Below are positions 6,742 through 14,181 of a stretch of DNA of 20,052 nucleotides, piece by piece. Position 1 is the first letter of the stretch. The number at the start of each line of letters is the position of its first letter. The position numbers and the translations under genes were made by a program. The stretch lies in the NCBI GenBank assembly GCA_964404605.1, contig CAYOKT010000053.1, positions 1 through 20,052 of the forward strand, given 5' to 3'. The notes below the pieces were generated by a model, which saw nothing but the letters and a program-made list of their open reading frames with translations, ran no database searches and was not told the origin of the DNA. This DNA is from CAYOKT01 sp964404605 (GTDB taxonomy: Bacteria; Electryoneota; Electryoneia; Electryoneales; Electryoneaceae).

Positions 6742-7995
6742 ATGGCGAGCAAACTGGTTCCGCCTCATGGCAGCGACACGCTGAAACTCCTGCTTCTCGA
6801 GGGAGCGGAGCGTGATGCGGAGCTGAAGAAGGCGGAGGGGCTGAAGAAGGTACCGCTGACCTCACGCGAGACGGGCGACCTGATCATGATGGGGATCGGC
6901 GGCTTCACCCCGCTGGACGGCTTCATGGGCGAAGCGGACTGGAAGAGCGTCTGCGGCGAGATGAAGATGCCGTCGAAGAACGGTCTCTTCTGGCCGATTC
7001 CGGTCACGCTTTCCGCCGACCGGGAGCTTGCCGATTCCCTCTCGATCGGCGAGGAGGTCGCCCTGTGGTCGGAGGAGTACGGCGAGATCATGGGGACGAT
7101 GGTTGTCGAGGACAAGTACACCATCGACAAGGCGTACGAGTGCGAGAACGTCTACCGGACGACGGACCTCGAGCACCCCGGCGTGAAGATGGTGATGGAG
7201 CAGAAGGAGGTGAACCTCGGCGGGCCGGTGAAGGTGCTCTCGGAAGGTCCCTTCCCGACGGAGTTCGCCGGCATCTACCAGCGTCCGGCGGAGTCCCGCG
7301 CGGAGTTCGACCGGCGCGGCTGGAAGACGGTGGCGGCGCTGCAGCTCCGCAACCCGATGCACCGCAGCCACGAGTACCTCGCGAAGATCGCCCTCGAGGT
7401 GCTGGACGGCCTCTACATCCACCAGCTCGTCGGCAAGCTGAAGCCGGGCGACATCCCCGCGGACGTGCGCGTGAACTGCATCAACACGCTGGTGGAGAAC
7501 TACTTCCTGAAGGACAGCGTGCTCACCGGCGGCTACCCGCTGGACATGCGCTACGCCGGTCCGCGCGAGGCGCTGCTGCACGCGGTGTTCCGCCAGAACT
7601 TCGGCTGCAGCCACATGATCATCGGCCGCGACCACGCCGGGGTGGGCGACTACTACGGCCCCTTCGATGCGCAGAACATCTTCGATGAGCTGTGGCCCGG
7701 GGCGCTGGTCACCCAGCCGCTGAAGATCGACTGGACCTTCTGGTGCTACCGCTGCAACGGCATGGCCTCGATGAAGACCTGCCCGCACCCGAACGAAGAT
7801 CGCCTCTTCCTCTCCGGCACCAAGCTGCGCAAGATGCTCTCGGAGGGACAGGTGGAGGAGATCCCGAAGGAGTTCAGCCGCCCGGAGGTGCTCGAGATCC
7901 TGGTCAAGTATTACGCCACGCTCGAGGAGAAGGTGGAGATCAAGGAACACAAGGCGTCGAAGGGGATGGATGCGTCGTCCGCTCACCACAGTTGA
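6742..7995 (+). CDS. sat: Sulfate adenylyltransferase (ATP sulfurylase)
   Basis: It catalyses ATP + sulfate to APS + PPi in sulfate reduction, or the reverse ATP-yielding reaction in sulfur oxidisers. The 417 residues fit the single-domain family without a fused APS kinase. Active-site motifs are intact: QLRNPMHRSHE (201-211, both histidines), GRDHAGVGDYYG (295-306) and LSGTKLRKML. C335, C338, C347 and H349 form a metal-site pattern seen in the zinc-containing type. GGAGG eight bases before ATG supports the start. It sits between qmoB and aprB, 104 bp after qmoB and 90 bp before aprB, so it may be read from the qmo promoter, its own, or both; a TTTATC box near 6715-6720 is a weak -10 candidate. 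Confidence 0.96.
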   Translation: MASKLVPPHGSDTLKLLLLEGAERDAELKKAEGLKKVPLTSRETGDLIMMGIGGFTPLDGFMGEADWKSVCGEMKMPSKNGLFWPIPVTLSADRELADSLSIGEEVALWSEEYGEIMGTMVVEDKYTIDKAYECENVYRTTDLEHPGVKMVMEQKEVNLGGPVKVLSEGPFPTEFAGIYQRPAESRAEFDRRGWKTVAALQLRNPMHRSHEYLAKIALEVLDGLYIHQLVGKLKPGDIPADVRVNCINTLVENYFLKDSVLTGGYPLDMRYAGPREALLHAVFRQNFGCSHMIIGRDHAGVGDYYGPFDAQNIFDELWPGALVTQPLKIDWTFWCYRCNGMASMKTCPHPNEDRLFLSGTKLRKMLSEGQVEEIPKEFSRPEVLEILVKYYATLEEKVEIKEHKASKGMDASSAHHS

Positions 7996-8016
7996 GCGGC
8001 TTCGCTTCGCCCCACT

Positions 8017-8056
8017 TTGTGAAAGCGTCAACGAGCTTGTGATACGTCGAACGAGT
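8017..8056. promoter_or_regulatory. Two 20-bp direct repeats upstream of aprB
   Basis: TTGTGAAAGCGTCAACGAGC (8017-8036) and TTGTGATACGTCGAACGAGT (8037-8056) abut and match at 13 of 20 positions. Both keep TTGTGA and AACGAG. A 20-bp period is two helical turns, as for side-by-side binding of one regulator. The first unit contains GTGAAAGC, the half site of the qmoA palindrome. Confidence 0.45.
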
Positions 8057-8085
8057 TAACGTCGGTCATTTTCAAGGAGGGTTCC

Positions 8086-8523
8086 ATGCCAAGCTATGTA
8101 AACCCGGACAAATGCGACGGGTGCAAGGCGCTGGACAAGACCGCATGCCAGCATATCTGCCCGAACGACCTGATGGTGCTCGACAACGAGACCATGAAGG
8201 CGTTCAACCGGGAGCCTGAACTCTGCTGGGAGTGTTACAACTGCGTGAAGATCTGCCCGGTTCAGGCTGTTGAGGTGCGTGGCTACGCGGACTTCGTCCC
8301 GCTGGGGGCGTCGGTCACCCCGATGCGGGGGTCCGACAGCATCATGTGGACGGTGAAGTTCCGGAACGGAAACATCAAGCGGTTCAAGTTCCCGATCCGT
8401 ACCACGGAAGAGGGCGCGGCGGTGCCGGCCGGCGGCTTCGCCGAGGGCGATGACGACCTGAACAGCACCAAGCTCTTCACCGAGCCGGAATCGATCCAAG
8501 CGGATTTCTTCACCCACAAGTAA
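8086..8523 (+). CDS. aprB: Adenylylsulfate (APS) reductase beta subunit
   Basis: This cytoplasmic iron-sulfur subunit of dissimilatory APS reductase relays electrons between Qmo and the FAD in AprA. The 145-residue protein starts with two 4Fe-4S motifs: C10, C13, C21, C25 with the AprB-type spacing CDGC-x7-CQHICP, and C47, C50, C53, C57 in CWECYNCVKICP. Trp48 matches the Trp-B48 described in the Archaeoglobus fulgidus enzyme between the cluster and the flavin. The C-terminal half is the beta-rich tail that wraps AprA and ends in FFTHK. AAGGAGGG is well placed before ATG. aprA follows after 19 bp. Confidence 0.95.
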   Translation: MPSYVNPDKCDGCKALDKTACQHICPNDLMVLDNETMKAFNREPELCWECYNCVKICPVQAVEVRGYADFVPLGASVTPMRGSDSIMWTVKFRNGNIKRFKFPIRTTEEGAAVPAGGFAEGDDDLNSTKLFTEPESIQADFFTHK

Positions 8524-8542
8524 GCAAAGGGAGGATTCAACC

Positions 8543-10450
8543 GTGGCAAGAGAATTTGAAACCGTGACGGTCGAAACCGACCTGCTGATCGTCGGCGGCG
8601 GTATGGCGGCCTGCGGTGCGGCGGTGGAAGCCGCCCATTGGGCGAAGAAACACGGCCTCAAGGTCACCGTGGTCGACAAGGCGGTCATGGACCGCTCCGG
8701 CGCGGTGGCGATGGGCCTCTCCGCCATCAACCAGTATGTCGACCTGAAGAGCGGCAAGAACAGCGTCAAGGACTACGTGGATTACGTCCGCCAGGACCTG
8801 ATGGGCATCACCCGTGAGGACCTGGTGGCGAACATCGCCCGGCACGTGGACAGCACCGTCCACCTCTTCGAGAAGTGGGGCCTGCCCATCTGGAAGGATG
8901 AGGAGGGCAACTACGTCCACGAAGGCCGCTGGCAGTTGATGATCAACGGCGAGTCCTACAAGGTGGTCGTCGCGGAGGCGGCGAAGAACGCCATCGCCTC
9001 GCTCGGCGACAACGGCGAGATCTACGAGCGCGTGTTCATCGTCGACCCGCTGGTGAAGGATGGCAGGTGCGTGGGCGCCGTGGGCTTCAGCGTCCGCGAT
9101 GACAAGTTCTACGTCTTCAAGGCGAAGGCGACGCTCGTCGCGATGGGCGGTGCGGTGCATGTCTTCAAGCCGCGCAGCACGGGCGAGGGTCTCGGCCGCG
9201 CCTGGTATCCGCCGTGGAACACCGGCTCCAGCGCCTACTTCACCTTGAAGGCCGGCGCCGAGATGACCTGCCAGGAGGTGCGCTTCATCCCGGTGCGGTT
9301 CAAGGATGGTTACGGTCCCGTGGGGGCGTGGTTCCTGCTCTTCAAGTCCCGCGCGACCAACGCCTTCGGCGGCGAGTACATGGTCGAGCGGCGCGACGAG
9401 CTCGAGAACTGGGCGCCCTACGGAAAGGTGAAGCCGATCCCGGCGAACCTGCGCAACTGGCTCGGCATGCTCGACATCATGGAAGGCAAGGGCCCGATCT
9501 TCATGCGCACCGAGGAGGCCATTCAGCGGATCGCCGACCAGTTCAAGGACGACCCGAAGGCCTACAAGAAGAAGATGCGCGAGCTCGAGGGCGAGGCGTG
9601 GGAGGACTTCCTCGACATGACGATCTCCCAGGCCCTCCTGTGGGCGGCGACGAACGTGCAGCCCGAGGAGCGCTCCTCCGAGATCGCCGCGGCCGAGCCG
9701 TACTTCATCGGCTCCCACTCCGGCGCGTCCGGCGCCTGGGTCTCCGGCCCGGAGGACATCCAGTCCGACGAGACCAGGGACGAGTACTTCTGGGGCTATG
9801 AGAACATGGCCACCGTGCACGGCCTCTTCTGCGCGGGCGATGCCTCCGGCGCCAGCTCGCACAAGTTCTCGTCCGGTTCGCACGCCGAAGGGCGCATCGC
9901 GGCGAAGGCGGCGGTTCGTTACGTCGTCGAGAACCCCGCCGCGCCCGAGGTGGACGGTGCCGTCATCGCGGAGCTGAAGGCCCGCATCTTCAAGCCGCTC
10001 GAGCTGTTCGAGGCGGAGAAGGCCAACTCCTCCGACCCGGACATCAACCCGGCGTACATCCGGCCGAAGATGTTCATGTTCCGTCTGCAGAAGATCATGG
10101 ACGAGTACGCCGGCGGCGTGAGCTCCCAGTTCACGACGAACCAGGCGCAGCTCGAGCGTGCGCTGGAGCTGCTCGGCATGCTCAAGGAGGACGCCGAGAA
10201 GCTGGCCGCCGAGGACCTGCACGAGCTGATGCGCGTCTGGGAGAACGTCCACCGCATGTGGCAGGCAGAGGCCCATGTCCGCACCATCCTCTTCCGGGAT
10301 GAGACGCGTTGGCCCGGGTACTATTTCCGCGCTGACACGCCGAAGATGGACGAGGAGAACTGGCTGGCCTTCGCCAACTGCAAGTGGCATCCGGACACCG
10401 GTGAGTGGGAGATGATCAAGCGCCCGGTGAAGCACGTCTTCGTCGAGTAG
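8543..10450 (+). CDS. aprA: Adenylylsulfate (APS) reductase alpha subunit
   Basis: This catalytic FAD subunit interconverts APS and sulfite + AMP. The 635-residue length is normal for AprA. The N-terminus has the FAD fold (LLIVGGGMAACGAA) followed by DRSGAVAMGLSAIN. The middle carries EVRFIPVRFKDGYGP, which holds a substrate-site arginine of the family, and GSHSGASGAW with His392 at the place of the catalytic histidine. The C-terminus has the AprA-typical HRMWQAEAHVRTILFR helix region. Translation starts at GTG, supported by GGGAGG 7 bases upstream and by alignment of the FAD fold. It forms an operon with aprB. Nothing seen in the sequence shows which direction the enzyme runs in vivo. Confidence 0.96.
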   Translation: MAREFETVTVETDLLIVGGGMAACGAAVEAAHWAKKHGLKVTVVDKAVMDRSGAVAMGLSAINQYVDLKSGKNSVKDYVDYVRQDLMGITREDLVANIARHVDSTVHLFEKWGLPIWKDEEGNYVHEGRWQLMINGESYKVVVAEAAKNAIASLGDNGEIYERVFIVDPLVKDGRCVGAVGFSVRDDKFYVFKAKATLVAMGGAVHVFKPRSTGEGLGRAWYPPWNTGSSAYFTLKAGAEMTCQEVRFIPVRFKDGYGPVGAWFLLFKSRATNAFGGEYMVERRDELENWAPYGKVKPIPANLRNWLGMLDIMEGKGPIFMRTEEAIQRIADQFKDDPKAYKKKMRELEGEAWEDFLDMTISQALLWAATNVQPEERSSEIAAAEPYFIGSHSGASGAWVSGPEDIQSDETRDEYFWGYENMATVHGLFCAGDASGASSHKFSSGSHAEGRIAAKAAVRYVVENPAAPEVDGAVIAELKARIFKPLELFEAEKANSSDPDINPAYIRPKMFMFRLQKIMDEYAGGVSSQFTTNQAQLERALELLGMLKEDAEKLAAEDLHELMRVWENVHRMWQAEAHVRTILFRDETRWPGYYFRADTPKMDEENWLAFANCKWHPDTGEWEMIKRPVKHVFVE

Positions 10451-10511
10451 ATTCTTCCGCGACAAGGAGGCCGCTTCGCGCCTTTTCGGCGCGTCGCCGG
10501 CCAGGGAGGAG

Positions 10512-10538
10512 GAGCGCGGCCGCGTTGCGGCCGCGCTC
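10512..10538 (+). terminator. Strong hairpin after aprA
   Basis: A perfect 12-bp stem, GAGCGCGGCCGC / GCGGCCGCGCTC, closes on a 3-base loop 61 bp after the aprA stop. Only a pyrimidine-rich tail (TCTCTGTCCTT) follows, so it is a terminator or an mRNA-stabilising 3' hairpin. Confidence 0.6.
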
Positions 10539-10597
10539 TCTCTGTCCTTGCGGGAACTCTGTCGGGAAAGCGAAGAGGTGAGAGAGCGGTGCGGGAC

Positions 10598-10626
10598 TTG
10601 GAGGAGGGCGCCGAATGTTCTATTTT
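10598..10626 (+). promoter_or_regulatory. Candidate promoter of the cold-shock gene
   Basis: TTGGAG, a 17-bp spacer and TATTTT fit sigma70 -35/-10 elements. It would produce an untranslated leader of about 170 nt, a length usual for cspA-type mRNAs. Confidence 0.45.
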
Positions 10627-10677
10627 TCCGGCGAAGCGCAAGGGATTTGGACATCCGGTTGAAAGGGGGTTCCCAGG

Positions 10678-10713
10678 GGGCCGGTGCTCTTGCCCGGAAG
10701 AGGGGCCCTTTTT
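10678..10713 (+). terminator. Terminator-like hairpin inside the csp leader
   Basis: GGGCC (10678-10682) pairs with GGCCC (10704-10708), and inside it CTCTT (10687-10691) pairs with AAGAG (10698-10702). Five T follow at 10709-10713. Downstream, CATGCCGG (10715-10722) and CCGGCATG (10777-10784) can form another long stem ending about 9 bases before the csp ribosome binding site. This leader could attenuate transcription; alternatively the hairpin ends an upstream transcript. Confidence 0.5.
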
Positions 10714-10804
10714 GCATGCCGGGGACCGCGCGCGTGACGCAGGGGTCGGATCGCCCCGCCGCCCGGGGTGGCCCGGCCGGCATGATGCTTGAAGGAGTTG
10801 TCGT

Positions 10805-11044
10805 ATGAAGGGCCATGTGAAGTGGTTTGATGCGAAAAAGGGCTACGGTTTCATCGAGTCCGAGGAAGGTGGCGATGTTTTCGTCCACTTCAGCGCGATC
10901 AGCGGAAGCGGCTTCCGCAGCCTCGAGGAGGGGGAGGAAGTCGAGTTCGAAGTGGAGCAGGGACCGAAGGGACCGGCAGCGCGCGATGTGACGCGTCTCG
11001 GCGGCGGAACCGGCGGCGAGGGAGCGGGAAGCCGCTCCTGGTGA
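10805..11044 (+). CDS. Cold-shock domain protein (CspA family)
   Basis: This small cytoplasmic nucleic-acid-binding protein is thought to melt RNA structure. Its 79 residues form one cold-shock domain with both RNA-binding motifs, KGYGFI (RNP1) and VFVHF (RNP2), and the usual WFD near the start. A 14-residue Gly/Ser/Arg-rich tail (after RLGGG) extends past the standard domain. AAGGAG precedes the ATG. It is likely a single-gene unit: a promoter candidate and structured leader lie upstream and a strong terminator downstream. Which member of the csp family it is cannot be told. Confidence 0.95.
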   Translation: MKGHVKWFDAKKGYGFIESEEGGDVFVHFSAISGSGFRSLEEGEEVEFEVEQGPKGPAARDVTRLGGGTGGEGAGSRSW

Positions 11045-11063
11045 CGGCACGAAACCCGAACGG

Positions 11064-11096
11064 GGCCGTGACGCGCGGGCGTCGCGGCCTTTTTTT
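11064..11096 (+). terminator. Intrinsic terminator after csp
   Basis: GGCCGTGACGC pairs with GCGTCGCGGCC (11 bp, one G-U) around a 4-base loop and runs into seven T, 20 bp past the csp stop. Confidence 0.9.
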
Positions 11097-11239
11097 GTCT
11101 TCCCGGACCGGGCCGGGGCCGAACGGCGCGAACGGGGGAGCACGAAGGACGGTGTTTTCCGGTTTGTGAGGTCAAACACCTTCATTCACATGCGGGACGC
11201 GCTATTTTATCCTGAAATTGGAAGATTGAGGAAGGGAAA

Positions 11240-13681
11240 ATGCCCGGCAAGACAGGCGAAGCGCTCGCGGTGCGCTGGACGGGGAAGGTGATCCGTGAGG
11301 GGTTGCTTCCGCTGGCCGTCCTCTGGCTCGCGGCCGTTTTCGCCGTCTGGGGGGTTCACTTCCTCTGGCGCGGAGAGCTGGGCAGGGACTTCGCGCGGCG
11401 CGAACAGCACCTCGTACAGCAGGATCTCGCCGGGGTCGAGGCGCACCTGTCGCAACGCCTGGATGACATTGAGAAATCGCTCACCGCGCTCGCCGGCGCG
11501 GCGGGCGGCTGGGCGAAGGAGCGTGCGCCCGGGGTGATGCCGAAGCTGAGGCGGCGGGGCAGGTTCTGGTACCGCCCGGAAGCGAAGGGGGCGGGGGAGC
11601 TGCTGGTTTTCGCCGACGGGGCGGTGCTCTCCGACCTGGTCGCCGGGGCGGGGGGGGAGCAGTTCGATCCCCTTGCCCGTATCGCCCTCACCGCCGATCC
11701 CGCGCTGCGGGGTATCGCCCTGATCACCCTCGCCGGGGTCCTCCGGCGGCAGCCGCCGGGGCGGCTGGTGGACCGCCTGACCACCCGTGACCAGTTTCTC
11801 TCCCTGCGGGCGGTCCGGGAGGGTGTGCGCGTCGCCCCGGGCCGTGTCGGGTGGCTGGCGGGGGCGGAGTTGGATGCCGATGCGGCGGCCGGCTGGGTGA
11901 CCGCCGTGGCGCCCTACACCGCGGAAAATGCGATGGCGGGGGTCGTCGTCGGCGAGGTGGACACGCGCTCCCTGCTGACGGACGGCGTTTCCACACCCGG
12001 GGCCTGGGTGGCGCTGCTCGACGCCGGTGGTTTCGTCCTCGCGGCGGACAGCGCCGCGCGCGAACTCTTCGGTTCCGGCCGGGTCGCATTGCAGTCGCAT
12101 GTGCGCAGGGATGTCGCCGGGTTCGGGCGGAAAATCACCGGCCGGCAGCGCGGCGCCGGAGTCCAGCCGATGAAGGGCGGAGACCTGGTCTACGCCTTCC
12201 ACCGCGTTCCGCGCAACGGCTGGACGCTGCTCGTCGCCCTCCCCGCCGGCTCGTTGCTGTCCGGCGGCGGTTCTCCCGCCGCGCTGTCGTTCTCGTTGGC
12301 GTCGGGCGCCACCCTGCTGCTGAGTTTGCTTCTCCTCCTGGTGATTCTCCGCTTTCGCGCGGTGGGGAGGAAGGCCGGGGTGCGGGCCGCCCGGCTGCTG
12401 GACCGGGTCGCCGAAGCCGTGTCCTCCATCGGCGGCGAGGGGCCTGTTCCCGCCATCGAGACAGCCGGCCTGGCGGAGCTGGAGGCGCTGAACGAGGCGG
12501 TGCGCAACGCCGCCCGCTCGATCAGCGAGGCCCGCGGCGGGCTGAAGCACGAACTCGAGCGCCGGGAATCCATCATGCGCTCCATCGACGTCGCCGTCAC
12601 CGTGATGGACAAGCGTTACATTGTCATCTATGCCAACGAGCGCGCGCGGCGGCGGCACGGCGAGGCGATCGTCGGCAACAGGGCATCGTGGATCCTCGAC
12701 CCTTCGCCCTGGACGGCGCGCGCGGAGACGGAACGCGCGCTGAAAACCGGGCGCTCCCAGACCGTTCAGCGGGATATCGACATCGATGGCGAAACCCGCA
12801 GCTTCCGGATCACGTACTTTCCGGTGATCGGCGCCGGAGGCCGGGTCGAGGGGTTCGGCGAGGCGGTGACCGACATCAGCGAAACGATCCGCCTGCAGGA
12901 GGAGCTGGAGCTCACCGCGAGGGATCTCGCCCGCAGCAACGAGGACCTGCTGCAGATCAACCGCGCCCTGGAACGCACGGACCGGTTCAAGACGGACTTC
13001 CTCGCGGGAATCTCCCACGAGTTGCGCACCCCGTTGAACAGCGTGCTCGGGTACACCCAGCTCCTGCTTCGCCGGCGGGAAGAGCTGGACGAGGATACCT
13101 TGACCGGGGTGCGGCGCATCGAGGAGAGCGCACGCCGCCTGCTTGACATCGTCGACGAGATCCTCGAGCTGATCCAGCTCGAATCGGGGCACCTGTTGAT
13201 CCGCCCGCAGGCGGTGCAGCTTGCCGACCTGCTGGAGCGGGTCGCCGTCGAAGGGAAGAAGACGATCGGCGGCCGGCCCCTCGAGCTGCGCATCGACGCT
13301 CCGCAAGGGCCGGAGGAGCTGTTCACCGACCCCGACCGCCTGGCGGAGTTGCTGGTCAACCTGGTGGCGGGGGCGGTGAAGGTGTCCACCGCCGGGGAGG
13401 TTCGCCTCGCGGTCCGGAGCGAGGGGGAGCGACTCCTCTTCGAGGTTTCCGATTCCGGGGTGAAGCCGGGCGCGACGGCGGTTCCGGAGAGCGGCGGAGA
13501 CAGGGAAGACGACAACCAGCACCTTACGGGTGATAACCTGGCGCTGGCCCTTGTGGCGAGAATCAGCGAACTTCTCGGCGGGACGTTCACCATCATCCGC
13601 CATCCCGGGCGGAGCCGGACCTGCCGCATTGATCTTCCCCGGAACATGCCCGGGGAGGACGGGGAGGAGGGCCGTAAATGA
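11240..13681 (+). CDS. Membrane PAS sensor histidine kinase with degenerate ATPase domain
   Basis: The 813-residue protein has a first membrane helix at about 20-42, a large external domain to about 345 and a second helix at about 350-371. A coiled stretch follows, then a PAS domain (about 443-550, ending EAVTDISETIRLQEELE). The dimerisation/H-box is intact (ISHELRTPLNSVLGYTQLLLRR, phospho-acceptor His593). The ATP-binding domain is poorly conserved. In the N box, NLVAGAVK (707-714), the Mg-binding Asn is Gly711. The G1 box is DSGVKP (D738, with Lys742 in place of Gly). The glycine-rich G2 box is replaced by GDNLALAL. It may therefore be inactive as a kinase, act as a phosphatase or signal relay, or use another kinase. 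ATG has GAGGAAGGG upstream. The gene overlaps the response regulator by ATGA. Confidence 0.88.
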   Translation: MPGKTGEALAVRWTGKVIREGLLPLAVLWLAAVFAVWGVHFLWRGELGRDFARREQHLVQQDLAGVEAHLSQRLDDIEKSLTALAGAAGGWAKERAPGVMPKLRRRGRFWYRPEAKGAGELLVFADGAVLSDLVAGAGGEQFDPLARIALTADPALRGIALITLAGVLRRQPPGRLVDRLTTRDQFLSLRAVREGVRVAPGRVGWLAGAELDADAAAGWVTAVAPYTAENAMAGVVVGEVDTRSLLTDGVSTPGAWVALLDAGGFVLAADSAARELFGSGRVALQSHVRRDVAGFGRKITGRQRGAGVQPMKGGDLVYAFHRVPRNGWTLLVALPAGSLLSGGGSPAALSFSLASGATLLLSLLLLLVILRFRAVGRKAGVRAARLLDRVAEAVSSIGGEGPVPAIETAGLAELEALNEAVRNAARSISEARGGLKHELERRESIMRSIDVAVTVMDKRYIVIYANERARRRHGEAIVGNRASWILDPSPWTARAETERALKTGRSQTVQRDIDIDGETRSFRITYFPVIGAGGRVEGFGEAVTDISETIRLQEELELTARDLARSNEDLLQINRALERTDRFKTDFLAGISHELRTPLNSVLGYTQLLLRRREELDEDTLTGVRRIEESARRLLDIVDEILELIQLESGHLLIRPQAVQLADLLERVAVEGKKTIGGRPLELRIDAPQGPEELFTDPDRLAELLVNLVAGAVKVSTAGEVRLAVRSEGERLLFEVSDSGVKPGATAVPESGGDREDDNQHLTGDNLALALVARISELLGGTFTIIRHPGRSRTCRIDLPRNMPGEDGEEGRK

Positions 13682-14067
13682 ACGCCCAGACCTGCATTCT
13701 GGTCGTCGATGACGAGCCCTTCTCGCGCGACATCATCATCCAGGCGCTGCGCCTCGATTTTTCCAAGTGGGAGATCACCTTCTACGAAGCGGCGAACGGA
13801 CTCGAAGGGGCGGAGATCGCCCGCATGATACAGCCCGACCTGATCCTGATGGATGTCTCGATGCCGGTGATGACCGGTACCGAGGCGGTCTCCCTGCTGA
13901 AGGCGCAGAAGACGACACGCGAAATTCCGGTCATCGCGGTGACCGCCCATGTCCACCCGCGCGACCGGGAGCGCTTTCTCGCCGAGGGCTTCGATGACTA
14001 CCTTCCCAAGCCGGTGGACCTGGACCGGCTCGCGGACTGTGTCCGGCGCCACCTGAAGCTGGACTGA
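13678..14067 (+). CDS. Single-domain response regulator (receiver only)
   Basis: The 129 residues form one CheY-like receiver with all key residues: D11 and D12 (acidic pocket), D59 (phosphorylation site in LILMDVSMPVMTG), T89 in AVTAH, and K111 in LPKPVD. No output domain follows, so it works through protein contacts, as a phosphorelay intermediate, or as the detached receiver of the preceding kinase. Its start codon overlaps the kinase stop by 4 bp, so the two are translationally coupled and are very likely partners. The acceptor site is intact while the partner's ATPase domain is not. Confidence 0.93.
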   Translation: MNAQTCILVVDDEPFSRDIIIQALRLDFSKWEITFYEAANGLEGAEIARMIQPDLILMDVSMPVMTGTEAVSLLKAQKTTREIPVIAVTAHVHPRDRERFLAEGFDDYLPKPVDLDRLADCVRRHLKLD

Positions 14068-14181
14068 AAACGCGGCATGGAGGGTGACGGGAGCCGCCGT
14101 CCCGGCACGAGGGTGACGGTCTGCGGGGCCGGACATTACACCACCCGCGAGGGCCATCCGGTTGAGCATGGGTTACGGGAG

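Noticed and set aside
4274..6865. Very long - strand open frame opposite qmoB and neighbouring genes
   Set aside because: It lies antisense to qmoB and its product is His/Arg/Leu/Val-biased low-complexity sequence with no recognisable motif, as expected from high-GC codon bias. The same holds for long antisense frames at 8537-11185, 11207-13603, 14173-16278 and 18709-19827.
10548..10808. 86-codon + strand frame before csp
   Set aside because: It overlaps the promoter candidate, terminator hairpin and ribosome binding site of csp, has no ribosome binding site and no coding character.
11145..11180. TTGTGA with GGTGTTT/AAACACC inverted repeat upstream of the kinase as another regulon site
   Set aside because: It shares only the hexamer TTGTGA with the aprB repeats and lacks GTGAAAGC; too short to support.
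14077..14181. Longer start for the large lipoprotein
   Set aside because: It would place about 35 polar residues in front of a clear lipoprotein signal peptide, which is not how such signals are arranged.
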